Notes: generated by a model not told the origin, from the sequence alone. Numbered from the stretch's first letter, positions 34,184 through 42,448 are shown. The stretch is 64,000 bases of DNA from Armatimonadetes bacterium DC (GCA_001442985.1 LDYB01000016.1:186001-250000), one strand, 5' to 3'. A program made the numbers and translations.

Positions 34184-34951
34184 CTATTGTACCTCAGCGA
34201 GCCGCGCCCACTCGGCACGAAAGCGCTCCAGCCCCTCCAGAAAGCGCGTGTCGATGCGGTAGACCATCACCTCTTGCAGATAGCGCGCCACCAGCGGCAG
34301 AGGGATGCCCGTGCGCGCTGACTCCTGCTGAACGATGCTCGGCAGGTTTTGCGCCCCCCACGCATACGCCTCGTGCATAACCTCGCTCAGCGCCTCCAGA
34401 GGCGTGTTCGGGTTGGCGAGCCAGACTGCCCACACGAAGGGCAGCCCCGTCCAGTCGCGCCATGCTTGACCCAGGTCCAGCACATAGCCGTCGGGGAGTG
34501 TTGCGGTCATCCCTGCGTCGCCAATCAGCAAGCCCGCATCGCACTCGCGCAACATCGCCTGCAGGTTGGGCGGATGGGGGCGGTATTCAGGGCGGATGCC
34601 GTACACACGCTCCAGCAGAATGCGTGTCAGCGCCGAGGAGGTGAGCGAACTCGTATCCAGCGCCACCGTGCGTATCGCTTCAAACGGCACTTTGCTGAAC
34701 AGACGCACGCTCAGCACCTCGCCGTCGGAGGCAATCGCCAGCCCTGGCACAAAGCGCGTTTCGGGACGGCGGAACCACTCCACCGACGACACCAGCGCCA
34801 CATCCACCTCGCCCGCTTCCAGCCAGCGCGCCAGCACCGACGGTGCGGCATAACGCACCTCTCCCCAGCGCTTGCCCGCATCGGTCTCAAACCAGCGCAC
34901 CAGCGGCGCGGCGTTCACATACGGCACACTGCCAATCACGAACGGTTTCAT
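34184..34951 (-). CDS. mqnA: Chorismate dehydratase of the futalosine menaquinone pathway
   Basis: 255 residues with the periplasmic-binding-like fold of MqnA: IGSVPYVNAAPLVRWFE, EVDVALVSSVEWFRRPE, SVRLFSKVPFEAIRTVALD, TSSLTSSALTRILLERVYG and LLIGDAGMTATL. It dehydrates chorismate to 3-enolpyruvylbenzoate, the first step of the alternative menaquinone pathway. It overlaps the UbiA-type gene by four bases (ATGA), which supports a menaquinone operon. mqnB, C and D are not in the window. Confidence 0.92.
   Translation of the reverse strand: MKPFVIGSVPYVNAAPLVRWFETDAGKRWGEVRYAAPSVLARWLEAGEVDVALVSSVEWFRRPETRFVPGLAIASDGEVLSVRLFSKVPFEAIRTVALDTSSLTSSALTRILLERVYGIRPEYRPHPPNLQAMLRECDAGLLIGDAGMTATLPDGYVLDLGQAWRDWTGLPFVWAVWLANPNTPLEALSEVMHEAYAWGAQNLPSIVQQESARTGIPLPLVARYLQEVMVYRIDTRFLEGLERFRAEWARLAEVQ
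34186..34191 (-). promoter_or_regulatory. -10 element of mvaB
   Basis: TACAAT preceded by GG on the minus strand. It overlaps the last codons of mqnA and lies seven bases before the mvaB ATG. Confidence 0.5.
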
Positions 34952-35835
34952 AAAATTTTGTCCAGCGCGCTAAAAACGAACATGCCGATACTCACATAGC
35001 CGTTCATCGTGAAGAACGCCACATCGAGTTTGCTGAGGTCTTCTGGCGCTACCAGCGATTGCTCGTATGCCAGCATCGCGCCCGCGAACGCCACGCCCAG
35101 ATAGTAAATCGCGCCCGCACCCACCATCCAGCCAAACAGCGCGAACAGCGCCACACATAGCGCGTGCGACAGGCGCGACACCCAGATCGCACGCGCCTTG
35201 CCCAGAGTCTCAGGCAGACTGCGCAACCCGTGCGCTTTGTCAAACTCGTAATCCTGCAGGCTATAGAGGATATCGAACCCCGCCACCCAGAGCGCGACCG
35301 CCAGAGTCAGCACAATTGGCGGCAACTCCAGCGTACCCCGTATTGCAATCCATGTCGCCGAGGGGGCAATCCCCAGCGACAACCCCAGCCAGTAGTGCGA
35401 GAGCGGTGTGAACCGCTTGGTGTAGGAATAGCCCAGAATAATCGCCAGCGCCACAGGACTCAGGATGAAGCAGAGCCAGTTCAGCTGCCACGCCGCATAC
35501 ACGAACACCGCAACGGCAATCGCCAGCGCCGTCCACATCTGTTGCACAGTGAGCAAGCCAGCGGGCAGGGCGCGGTTTCGGGTGCGGGGGTTCAGCGCGT
35601 CTACATCTCTGTCGGCGATGCGGTTGAACGCCATCGCGGCGGTTCGGGCGCTCACCATCGCGACCAGAATCCAGCCCAGCGTGCGTCCCGAAACGCCCGT
35701 GTCGGCAGCGTACACCACCCCCATCAGCGCAAACGGAAGCGCGAAAATCGTGTGTTCGAACTTGATGGCTTCCAGAAAAATCCGCACCTTACGCCATGTG
35801 CGCCCAATAAAACCCTCCGGGCTAAGCGCCTGCAT
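34948..35835 (-). CDS. mqnP: UbiA-family prenyltransferase (MqnP-like)
   Basis: 295 residues and about eight membrane helices. The first Asp-rich motif is AFNRIADRDVDALNPRTRNR and the second is GFDILYSLQDYEFDKAHGLR, both binding Mg-prenyl diphosphate. This subfamily is annotated as 4-hydroxybenzoate prenyltransferase, but its pairing with mqnA and the absence of ubi genes point to the prenylation step of the futalosine pathway. A TACACT box lies at 35845-35850. The symbol is inferred from context. Confidence 0.85.
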   Translation of the reverse strand: MQALSPEGFIGRTWRKVRIFLEAIKFEHTIFALPFALMGVVYAADTGVSGRTLGWILVAMVSARTAAMAFNRIADRDVDALNPRTRNRALPAGLLTVQQMWTALAIAVAVFVYAAWQLNWLCFILSPVALAIILGYSYTKRFTPLSHYWLGLSLGIAPSATWIAIRGTLELPPIVLTLAVALWVAGFDILYSLQDYEFDKAHGLRSLPETLGKARAIWVSRLSHALCVALFALFGWMVGAGAIYYLGVAFAGAMLAYEQSLVAPEDLSKLDVAFFTMNGYVSIGMFVFSALDKIL

Positions 35836-35844
35836 GTCAACAAA

Positions 35845-35850
35845 AGTGTA
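35845..35850 (-). promoter_or_regulatory. -10 element of the mqnP-mqnA operon
   Basis: TACACT preceded by GG on the minus strand, nine bases before the ATG. Confidence 0.5.
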
Positions 35851-35863
35851 CCCGATAGGGTCT

Positions 35864-37168
35864 TCACTCTGTTGCTGAATGCACCGCTCCCACCAGCTCG
35901 CCCATCACGCCCTCTGGGGAGACATCCACGATTCGCACAGACACCAGTTGCCCCGCCAGACTCGGCGAGCCAGCGAACTCCACCTGCAGGTAGTGGTCGC
36001 TTGTGCCCGTCATCAGCCCACTGAGCTTGGAGCGGGTCTCCACCAGCACGCGCTCCACCCTGCCGATAAAACGGCTCGCGTAGCGCAGCTGCACCTGCTT
36101 GCAGAGCGCCTGCAGTCGCTGGCTCCGTTCGGTCTTCACGGGTTCGGGCACTTGAGCCTCCATCGCCTCGGCAGGGGTTTCAGGACGCGGCGAGTAGCGG
36201 AAAATGTGCGCCCGACAGTATTCCGCCGCCTCCACCACTTTGCAGGTGTTCTGGAACGCCTCCTCATCCTCGCCGGGAAAGCCAACCATAATATCGGTGC
36301 TGATGGCAAGGTCGGGAATGCGCTCGCGCAGGCGACGGCACAGGTCCAGATAGAACGCCTGGTCATACGGGCGATTCATCGCTTTGAGAATGCGCGAGTC
36401 GCCGCTCTGGAGTGGGATGTGCAGGTGCGGGCACATCTTGGGGTTGGTGGCAATCTGTTCTATCAGCGCGTCGCTGATGAGCGTCGGCTCGATGGAGCTG
36501 ATGCGGATGCGCTCCAGTCCCTCAATCTCGCTCAGCAGGGCGCAGAGTTCCGCCAGATCGGGTCCCCCACTGCCTGAAAGGGGTCCGTAGTCGCCAATCA
36601 GCACGCCTGTCAGCACGATTTCGCGGTAGCCCTCGGCGACCAGCGCCCGCGCCTCTTCCAGCACCTCCGTGTAAGGGGTACTGCGCATTACGGGGCGCGT
36701 GAGCGGAATGGAGCAAAACGAGCAGTTCACATTACAACCGTCCTGAATTTTCAGCACGGCGCGGGTGCGGCGTCGGATGGGCGTTTCGCCAGCGCGGCGT
36801 TCGGCTTCCAGACGCTCGCGCAGGTGGGGGAAATGCTCCAGCACATACTCCAGCGTGCGCAGCTTTTCGGGGTTAGGCACGACGAGGTGCGCCTCGTCCA
36901 GTTTCTCACCACGCCGCAGGGTGAACTGTGCGTAGCAGCCCGTCATCACCACAATCGCGTTGGGGTTCATTCGGCTGGCACGGCGGACGGTCTGGCGCGA
37001 TTTCGCCTCCGCCGACTGTGTTACCGAGCAGGTGTTAATCACATACACATCGGCGGGCGACTCGAAGGGCACAATCTCAAACCCCTGCGCCTCGAAACTT
37101 TCCAGAATCTTCTGGGTCTCGTACTGATTGACCTTACACCCCAGCGTGGTGAACGCCGCAGTTGGCAT
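35864..37168 (-). CDS. mtaB: tRNA t6A37 methylthiotransferase
   Basis: Converts t6A37 to ms2t6A in tRNAs reading ANN codons. 434 residues: an UPF0004 domain (TTLGCKVNQYETQ, NTCSVTQSAEAKSR, VMTGCYAQ) supplying three cluster cysteines, a radical-SAM domain with CNVNCSFCSIPLTRP near residue 144, and a C-terminal TRAM domain. The ATG follows a TACAAT box by ten bases. This promoter and the first 13 codons are duplicated upstream, on the far side of hicBA. Confidence 0.94.
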   Translation of the reverse strand: MPTAAFTTLGCKVNQYETQKILESFEAQGFEIVPFESPADVYVINTCSVTQSAEAKSRQTVRRASRMNPNAIVVMTGCYAQFTLRRGEKLDEAHLVVPNPEKLRTLEYVLEHFPHLRERLEAERRAGETPIRRRTRAVLKIQDGCNVNCSFCSIPLTRPVMRSTPYTEVLEEARALVAEGYREIVLTGVLIGDYGPLSGSGGPDLAELCALLSEIEGLERIRISSIEPTLISDALIEQIATNPKMCPHLHIPLQSGDSRILKAMNRPYDQAFYLDLCRRLRERIPDLAISTDIMVGFPGEDEEAFQNTCKVVEAAEYCRAHIFRYSPRPETPAEAMEAQVPEPVKTERSQRLQALCKQVQLRYASRFIGRVERVLVETRSKLSGLMTGTSDHYLQVEFAGSPSLAGQLVSVRIVDVSPEGVMGELVGAVHSATE

Positions 37169-37192
37169 AGCGGGGAGAATTGTACCTTATGG
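37130..37192. repeat. 63-bp direct repeat, copy at the mtaB start
   Basis: It spans the mtaB promoter (TACAAT, minus strand 37184-37179) and its first 13 codons. It matches 37682-37744 in 62 of 63 positions; the one difference is CGGGGAG against CGGAGAG. The bases outside the repeat do not match. Confidence 0.95.
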
Positions 37193-37205
37193 GCAGAAGG
37201 TGTTT

Positions 37206-37427
37206 CTACTCCTCCATAAGTTTCAGTAAATCGTCCCGGCTCAAGCCACACTGGTTCAGAATGTCTCTTAAGGTGCCTTTTGCCAGCTCATCGTGCAGGG
37301 GCACAACCGTCCTGCGATCACCTTTGCGCAGGCTCACATGGCTACCTTTCTGGCGCACGACTTCAAAGCCTGCTTTTTGGAGAAGGCGTATTAGCTCTCT
37401 TCCAGAAAGGACAGGTAGCTTAGGCAT
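37206..37427 (-). CDS. hicA: HicA-type toxin
   Basis: 73 residues with the double-stranded-RNA-binding-like HicA fold: LPVLSGRELIRLLQKAGFEV, then RQKGSHVSLRKGDRRTVVPL with the catalytic His in GSHV. It is a ribosome-independent mRNA interferase. It follows hicB with an eight-base overlap. After its stop comes the native mtaB promoter copy. Confidence 0.92.
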   Translation of the reverse strand: MPKLPVLSGRELIRLLQKAGFEVVRQKGSHVSLRKGDRRTVVPLHDELAKGTLRDILNQCGLSRDDLLKLMEE

Positions 37428-37659
37428 GCGTTTGGACTTCCAGCGGGTAAAGCACTATTTCCTCAGCGCTTTCGGGCAAGTCTTCGCCGAAGCTTTCTAT
37501 GTAGAGTTCTACGGCTTCGCGGAGATTCGCGCGTGCTTCATCCAGCGTGCGCCCCTGTGTGGTAACACCCAGCTCGACGCAGCGTGCGATGTACCAGTCG
37601 CCCTCCTTGACGATGAGAGCGCTGTATCGCCTGAGTGTGGGCAAAGCTTTTCTACTCAC
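37420..37659 (-). CDS. hicB: HicB-type antitoxin
   Basis: 79 residues with a partially degraded RNase H fold: YSALIVKEGDWYIARCVELG, VTTQGRTLDEARANLREAVE, then LYIESFGEDLPES. There is no C-terminal HTH, so this is the short form. The GTG start lies four bases after the TGA of an 18-codon mtaB-derived leader, with GAGGTGA as the ribosome site. It is probably coupled to that leader and transcribed from the duplicated mtaB promoter. Confidence 0.92.
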   Translation of the reverse strand: MSRKALPTLRRYSALIVKEGDWYIARCVELGVTTQGRTLDEARANLREAVELYIESFGEDLPESAEEIVLYPLEVQTHA

Positions 37660-37663
37660 TATC

Positions 37664-37720
37664 TCACCTCGCTCGCCAACCGACCTTACACCCCAGCGTG
37701 GTGAACGCCGCAGTTGGCAT
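37664..37720 (-). pseudogene. Duplicated 5' fragment of mtaB acting as a leader for hicBA
   Basis: The frame reads MPTAAFTTLGCKV, identical to the MtaB start, then diverges to GWRAR and stops 18 codons in, directly before hicB. A TACAAT box (minus strand 37736-37731) precedes it, as in mtaB. It is a non-functional MtaB fragment that leaves an intact promoter and start site upstream of the toxin-antitoxin genes. Confidence 0.8.
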
Positions 37721-37744
37721 AGCGGAGAGAATTGTACCTTATGG
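37682..37744. repeat. 63-bp direct repeat, copy upstream of hicB
   Basis: The second copy of 37130-37192, with one mismatch. The pair bounds a 489-bp unit holding hicBA. Confidence 0.95.
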
Positions 37745-37883
37745 AGGCTTGGTCAGGGCTTGCGAAACGAAAACGGGTCGTTAAATAGGCGCGTATCGGC
37801 AACCTTCTCCACGCGCCCCATGGGCAGGTGCAAACACCAGAGCGACTTTGCCATCCCCGCAGGATTCTCTAACCGTTTGCAGA

Positions 37884-37976
37884 GCAGGTCGGCTTCGTCT
37901 CGTAGGAACGGCTTCAGCCCTCTGGCGCAAACGCCGTGTGATTCCGTTGCTTGCGCGTTTTCCCAGACAGTCTCTA
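37884..37976 (+). repeat. Family 1 palindromic repeat, copy D (right part only)
   Basis: It starts inside the second hairpin (GCAGGTCGGCTTCGTC), keeps the right end TAGGAACGGCTTCAGCC, and continues in the right extension seen in copy B (TTCCGTTGCTTGCGCG ... AGACAGTCTCTAA). The left half is missing. No gene is seen between here and the direct repeat. Confidence 0.75.
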
Positions 37977-37977
37977 A

Positions 37978-38652
37978 TCAATCACTCAACAACGGTGGAG
38001 CGTATGCATGAATAGGCGAGAAAAGATTCGCTACCTCCACCCTGTGTATCTTAGCGTGGCGCGGTATGCGGAAGAAAGCGTGTTCCTCGGGGATTGCCGT
38101 GCGATAATGCAACAGGATATGCCGACGCCGCAGTCGTCCCTCCCACCACAATTCGGAACAGACTGGCACCTCTTGCCCTAAAAGAGGAGGCTCGGCTCGA
38201 AAACACACACGCCACTCCACCGTAGCGCTTTCACCCACACGCGGTAAGTAGCGATACCGCTCTATCAGTCGCCGTGAACACTGCCGATGCGTACAGAACT
38301 TCAAGTTGCTTGCCGTGTCCCTTTCCAGCAACTGCCACTGGACGCTTCCATAGAGATTGCCGAAGTCGTCTCGGAAATAGGGCATCAGCGAACGGCTCAT
38401 CCAGAGGCGCAGCAGCGCGTCGGGAATCTGCGCCGTAAACACAGTAGGCGTCTTGAACGGATAGAACCAGGTATAGGCGGTATTGCCACGAAAGAATAGA
38501 TAGTGTTCTGTGATGGCGCCCACCGCTAAGCGACGACCAACGATTTCGCCTTTGGGATTGATGAGGCGGATTTCACGCCCCCATTCCGACTCGCCGCCGA
38601 ACCTGTCGAGCCACTCTATCAGCTCTTCCTCAATCAGCCATTCGGATTGCAT
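37978..38652 (-). CDS. Unidentified soluble protein of the accessory island
   Basis: 224 residues, beginning MQSEWLIEEELIEWLDRFGG. It is acidic at the N-terminus, then Trp/Arg-rich with an alternating pattern (ITEHYLFFRGNTAYTWFYPF, VEWRVCFRAEPPLLGQEVPV) and a CTHRQCSRR segment. There is no signal peptide or membrane helix. GGAGGT seven bases before the ATG fixes the start; the longer frame to 38730 runs through a repeat fragment. It lies last in the minus-strand island and could be an immunity protein, but that is only position. Confidence 0.6.
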   Translation of the reverse strand: MQSEWLIEEELIEWLDRFGGESEWGREIRLINPKGEIVGRRLAVGAITEHYLFFRGNTAYTWFYPFKTPTVFTAQIPDALLRLWMSRSLMPYFRDDFGNLYGSVQWQLLERDTASNLKFCTHRQCSRRLIERYRYLPRVGESATVEWRVCFRAEPPLLGQEVPVCSELWWEGRLRRRHILLHYRTAIPEEHAFFRIPRHAKIHRVEVANLFSPIHAYAPPLLSD

Positions 38653-38657
38653 CCCGA

Positions 38658-38768
38658 TTACCTCCTCGCCCTTTCGGTATCCTTGCTCTGCACTGCCAGC
38701 CCGTTGCTGTCCTGCGGATAATAACCCCACGGGGCGCCCGATGAACCCATCATCAGCAAAGTACCCCC
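38658..38768 (-). pseudogene. Fragment of a repeated secreted-protein module
   Basis: Between two stops the frame reads GGTLLMMGSSGAPWGYYPQD then SNGLAVQSKDTERARR. The first part matches the module at 42449-42709 (GGTLLMMTQAGEPWGYYPQD, SNGLAVQS) almost residue for residue and at the DNA level. There is no start codon. It appears to be a displaced piece of a larger protein, joined here to the gene at 37978-38652. Confidence 0.6.
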
Positions 38769-38794
38769 CTATGTGAAACGCGCTTGTTACAATT

Positions 38795-39496
38795 TTACCA
38801 TGAACCGTGAACTCCGCGACCTATAATGCGTCCAGTGCCGTCCGTTTCCCAGAAAAACCAAAGGGATAAAGAGAGCCGAGGGTCATTTTCCTGAACCAGG
38901 CGTGGTTCACAATAGAAATACTTTCCCACAGCATGCTCTTTGAGGAAACAGCCCCTTCTCACCTCCCAGCGGTTCCCCCGTTTGACAACATCGTACAGTT
39001 CAGCAAAGCCGCACGGAGTAAACTGCGGTCCAATGTCGCGCTTTACAGTCGAGAGCGGAGCCTCCAGCAGGACAGGAGGTAGAGAGAAGGAAACGGAGGA
39101 TTTCGTTCGCCCACCCGCTATCCACAAATACCTCACCACACGCGAGTCACGGTTGAGCCACAGCAGAAGGCGAAGCGGTTGTTTGCTATCTTCAAAACAT
39201 GCAAGCGATACTGCATACTGATTACTTACTTGCTGACCGCGTATTATACGCCATTGCTCAATTCTGGGATAAAGGGAAAGTATTTCCCCAATCGTTCGAG
39301 AGGTCCAGAATAACTCAAACCTTGCCTGGTTGTCCTGTATCGCTTCATTATAGTGTTCAAGGATTAGGTCAAGCGAGGCGAGTCGGAGAATCATCGCCCC
39401 AACAAAACCAAGCACCACCAAAAAACCTCCTGCTGCCAGAAAGCGGTGTCTCAGTGCCATCTTCTGTACCCTTGCTGATGACAACATCACTGACAC
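38795..39496 (-). CDS. Membrane-anchored protein of unknown function
   Basis: 233 residues. One N-terminal helix (FLAAGGFLVVLGFVGAMIL) is followed by an extracytoplasmic domain (HYNEAIQDNQARFELFWTSR, LLWLNRDSRVVRYLWIAGG). I do not recognise the family. The GTG at 39496 overlaps the previous small gene by ten bases; ATGs at 39490 and 39460 are alternatives, and the last sits closest to the hydrophobic segment. Confidence 0.55.
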   Translation of the reverse strand: MSVMLSSARVQKMALRHRFLAAGGFLVVLGFVGAMILRLASLDLILEHYNEAIQDNQARFELFWTSRTIGEILSLYPRIEQWRIIRGQQVSNQYAVSLACFEDSKQPLRLLLWLNRDSRVVRYLWIAGGRTKSSVSFSLPPVLLEAPLSTVKRDIGPQFTPCGFAELYDVVKRGNRWEVRRGCFLKEHAVGKYFYCEPRLVQENDPRLSLSLWFFWETDGTGRIIGRGVHGSW

Positions 39497-39696
39497 TCAA
39501 GCCAATCATTATTCGAAACGGTCGGGTCGAAATAACGCCTCTTTTCGCGAACGACAACCGCGCAGTTGACGCCATCAAAATTCGCCTTTTCGTCGAGAGC
39601 GCTATCGCTTCCTGGAGCAGGTCGTGGACACCAGGATTGGTACTCCTCCACACTCGCACAAGTTTCACCGCCTATTTCTCGCTGATACACCCGCAT
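39487..39696 (-). CDS. Possible small cysteine-containing protein
   Basis: 69 codons starting MRVYQREIGGETCASVEEYQ and ending NNDWLECQ, with four Cys. GGGGGTG lies a few bases before the ATG and the frame fits snugly between its neighbours, overlapping the next start. I do not recognise it, and it may not be translated. Confidence 0.35.
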   Translation of the reverse strand: MRVYQREIGGETCASVEEYQSWCPRPAPGSDSALDEKANFDGVNCAVVVREKRRYFDPTVSNNDWLECQ

Positions 39697-39757
39697 CGCC
39701 ACACCCCCGCATCCAATACGACACACTTGCCGATACTCCTGCTAATATTCCCCACAA

Positions 39758-40960
39758 TCACAAGTCAAAACAATACAAATATCCATCACTGCTGGCAAAA
39801 ATTACCTGATTGCTCACAACCCACGGACTTCCGAACACAGCGTCTCCTGTGCGATAGCGCCAGCGAACCCTCCCCGTACGCGTGTCAAGAGTGTAAAGCC
39901 AGCCGTCGTTATCACCGATGTACAACGAAGCCCCTGCAACGGACGGGGAACAGCTGCTTCCTGCCTGCAGACATGAAGCCCAAAGTACTCTGCCATCCTG
40001 AATATCGAGACAGGAAACTGTGCCCTGTAACCCCACTGTAAAGATTCGCCTTCCGTCACATGCGGGAGAGGCGTCGCCTAAATCAGGCAGGATTTGGCTC
40101 CACAGACGTTGCCCATCTTCAAGGCGAAATGCGGACACATGCCCCTCCGATGCGACACGGCTTTTGGAAACCACAATGACCCTATCGCGACAGATGCAAG
40201 GGGTGGCATAGCTCTCCTCTGCATGAGGAGGTACTGTACGCCATTTGAGACGCCCTGTTGCGGCGACATAAGCAAAGAGTCCCTCTCTAATCGTATTGAC
40301 AATCAATGTGGTTGCAGACTGACAAGGTCCGCTTGCAACCGCGCCTGTCGTTGTCTGCCACACAGGTTTGCCAGAAGCAAGGCGAAAAGCCCTCACTGAG
40401 TTGAAATCCGCGATAAAAACCCAATCCCCAACAATCAGGGGTGACATGACAAATCCAGACAAGCCATCCGATTGCCACACCTCGGCGTTGCGCCTCCAGT
40501 CGAGACAGACCAGTCGGTTGTCCCCTCCGCTTTCCGCACGGCAGATAACTACTCTCTCCCCACTGATGGAAGGCTCATAGTAACCTGTCCCACGGAATCG
40601 GTGGACAGAGCGCGTCTTCAGAGAGATGCGGTAGAGGTATCCTCCTCGGCGGCTCGGCAATTCACGCTGGGAAGAAATAAAAAGATTATCCCCAGCCACC
40701 ACGGGAGCTCCCCTCATGCCGCGGCGAACGGACAATCGCCACTTCAGTCGCTTTGGCACTCCGCCTGATGAGGTTTTGAAGTACCCTGTTCGTTCTGCGC
40801 CATTTCTCCACAGTCCAACCGTTGTCGTTCGAACCACCCCCATCACGGATTGAAACCACAAGTCAGGGTCATGAACACCACACAGATTGTGACAGTCTGT
40901 TTCCTTCCCTGCAAGCCAGCCGTAATATTCTACCGTCTTTCTGCAGCAGTCATGACACAT
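39758..40960 (-). CDS. PQQ-like beta-propeller protein with a cysteine-rich N-terminus
   Basis: 400 residues. From about residue 70 there are repeated propeller blades (GAPVVAGDNLFISSQ, MSPLIVGDWVFIADF, CSPSVAGASLYIGDNDGWLY, GSPWVVSNQVIFASSDGYLY), each ending in a Trp-containing strand as in PQQ-like repeats. The first 35 residues are unusual: MCHDCCRKTVEYYGW, then ETDCHNLCGVHD, a CxxCC...CxxxC pattern seen in tips of Rhs-like proteins. No signal peptide is visible and there is no clear ribosome site. The frame is open upstream to a TAG 15 codons before the ATG, so the N-terminus may be a joined fragment. Confidence 0.65.
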   Translation of the reverse strand: MCHDCCRKTVEYYGWLAGKETDCHNLCGVHDPDLWFQSVMGVVRTTTVGLWRNGAERTGYFKTSSGGVPKRLKWRLSVRRGMRGAPVVAGDNLFISSQRELPSRRGGYLYRISLKTRSVHRFRGTGYYEPSISGERVVICRAESGGDNRLVCLDWRRNAEVWQSDGLSGFVMSPLIVGDWVFIADFNSVRAFRLASGKPVWQTTTGAVASGPCQSATTLIVNTIREGLFAYVAATGRLKWRTVPPHAEESYATPCICRDRVIVVSKSRVASEGHVSAFRLEDGQRLWSQILPDLGDASPACDGRRIFTVGLQGTVSCLDIQDGRVLWASCLQAGSSCSPSVAGASLYIGDNDGWLYTLDTRTGRVRWRYRTGDAVFGSPWVVSNQVIFASSDGYLYCFDL

Positions 40961-41034
40961 AGCGGTTGCTAATGCGCCCGCCCGAAAGCCGTTGAAAACC
41001 TAAGCGCCTTTGCACTTTATTTTCAGCACCGCGA

Positions 41035-41107
41035 GTATGGAGCGCTGAAGTGCAGCTTCAGCGTGGGGAAGACAGCGCGGAAGCTGCGCATCCGCAGTCC
41101 ATAGACC
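41035..41107 (+). repeat. Family 2 hairpin repeat
   Basis: Two adjacent hairpins, CGCTGAAG-N5-CTTCAGCG (41043-41063) and GCGGAAGC-TGC-GCATCCGC (41077-41095), ending AGTCCATAGACC. The end matches 9453-9470 inverted and 16973-16990 directly. It lies in a 177-bp gap with no gene. Confidence 0.55.
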
Positions 41108-41137
41108 CCCTGTGTCGAAATGGTACTGCGATGGCAC

Positions 41138-41500
41138 TTAGTATACCCGTTCCAACTCACACCGATCAACTATTTGCGTTTGCGACTTACATTTTCCTAT
41201 ACTGCCTGGTTTCGGACGCGGACATCGTTCAATGCAGTTTCGCTCTTTTTGCTCACAGTAGTCGACCAAGCGAATAGATATCAATTGGTCACGAAGTTGC
41301 AAGCATATGAGTAAACCATAGACTGTCAGCGCTCCCCATAGGGCTAAACAACCTACAACGCCTGTGCCAACTGCAGTACCCGTACAAATACTCATACAGG
41401 CTACAAATCCCCCGATGAGTCCTTTATCACAAAAGGAACTCAGCATTTTATCCCATTGGTCATACCATCGCTTTGCATTCTCTAAGTATTTGTCGCCCAT
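41138..41500 (-). CDS. Small cysteine-rich protein with a glycine-rich hydrophobic segment
   Basis: About 120 residues with some twelve Cys. A charged start (MGDKYLENAKRWYDQWDKML) is followed by FVACMSICTGTAVGTGVVGC, LALWGALTVYGLLIC, and a charged Cys-rich tail (CEQKERNCIERCPRP). The Gly-rich helix resembles those of membrane-active peptides and Rhs tips. The start is unsure: an ATG at 41500 or a TTG at 41515, neither with a clear ribosome site. It follows the lipoprotein gene directly. The function is unknown. Confidence 0.5.
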   Translation of the reverse strand: MGDKYLENAKRWYDQWDKMLSSFCDKGLIGGFVACMSICTGTAVGTGVVGCLALWGALTVYGLLICLQLRDQLISIRLVDYCEQKERNCIERCPRPKPGSIGKCKSQTQIVDRCELERVY

Positions 41501-41517
41501 TCGTTGGCACCGCAAAC

Positions 41518-42087
41518 TTATTGGCGCAGGATTATCTCGCGCAGTGCAGACAGCTGTTCGCGTGCGTATTTGTTACTCTGCACTACATACTTGTAGTCCG
41601 CAACCGCGCCACTCCCGCGTCTCATCGCTTTCAGCTCTGTCTCTGCTTCTTGAAAAAGTTGATCTACACGAGCAAAAACATCCCGACGCCCCTCTTGCCT
41701 GTGCAAAGTATCTTTAAGTTGTTCCCATACCGCTCGAAGACTCAGAAAATATACAACCTCATCCTCATCGACCTTTGCAGTTGCCGCCCGCTCGAAGAAT
41801 TGCCAGGCTATTTCTACTGCGTGCTCAGGATATTTTTTCTCAGCACAAACCTGTTCCAGCTTGGATGCGACTGCTCTCAGTGTGGCAGGGTCAGGTGCTA
41901 ACCAGTTGGGGTGTTGAAGTTCCCTACCAAGCAGCTCCAGTGCTTTATCAGGAGACTCAACATGATTGATTGCTAATATCTGGCTTAGCTTCGGACGATG
42001 CCACGCTTGAGAGGGTGGGCGAGAATCATTCTTACACGCACTCAGAATCACAAGAGCAATCAGAGACCCTATAGCGAAGATACGCAT
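41518..42087 (-). CDS. Lipoprotein of unknown function
   Basis: 189 residues. The lipobox LSAC follows MRIFAIGSLIALVI, so the mature protein begins at Cys18 and is membrane-anchored. The rest is helical (LEQVCAEKKYPEHAVEIAWQ, FFERAATAKVDEDEVVYFL), TPR-like in feel. It sits between two cysteine-rich genes on the same strand, so it could be a surface immunity or chaperone protein for them; that is inference from order only. Confidence 0.65.
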   Translation of the reverse strand: MRIFAIGSLIALVILSACKNDSRPPSQAWHRPKLSQILAINHVESPDKALELLGRELQHPNWLAPDPATLRAVASKLEQVCAEKKYPEHAVEIAWQFFERAATAKVDEDEVVYFLSLRAVWEQLKDTLHRQEGRRDVFARVDQLFQEAETELKAMRRGSGAVADYKYVVQSNKYAREQLSALREIILRQ

Positions 42088-42107
42088 AACTTTCTCCTCA
42101 TTTATTG

Positions 42108-42437
42108 TTAATTACAGTTTGCGTAGCAGTGAATGCGCTCTGCATAGCACCTGTTCCAGTCAAACCAAGGTCCGGGTCCAATGCGCGGCTTTATATTAGC
42201 TACACAGCAAGCCCATTTTATATCACAACAATTCTGGCAATCTACCAGATCGGGATTGTGGATATCGCATGGATTCCCTTTTTTGCACTGTGGAAGGTTG
42301 CTAAAAACTCTACAGAAGTTTTTTTCGCATAGATTTCCAATAATATCGTCGACGACTTTCTCCCCGATCTTTGTTCCAATACACTCGGCAAAACATTTCC
42401 AAAAGTCCCTTGCCAACCGTTTTTTGCGGCATTTCAT
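42108..42437 (-). CDS. Cysteine-rich small protein, candidate Rhs-type tip
   Basis: 109 residues with 15 Cys. The C-terminal half reads NPDLVDCQNCCDIKWACCVA then NRCYAERIHCYANCN, a CxxCC...CxxxxxxCxxxC arrangement. I recall this kind of pattern at the ends of Rhs/YD-repeat proteins in several phyla. It begins 11 bases after the stop of a fragment of such a protein. An AAGGA lies upstream of the ATG. A longer frame to 42605 only reads the repeat module out of frame. Whether it is translated alone or was once a fused tip is unclear. Confidence 0.5.
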   Translation of the reverse strand: MKCRKKRLARDFWKCFAECIGTKIGEKVVDDIIGNLCEKNFCRVFSNLPQCKKGNPCDIHNPDLVDCQNCCDIKWACCVANIKPRIGPGPWFDWNRCYAERIHCYANCN

Positions 42438-42448
42438 AACACAGTCCT

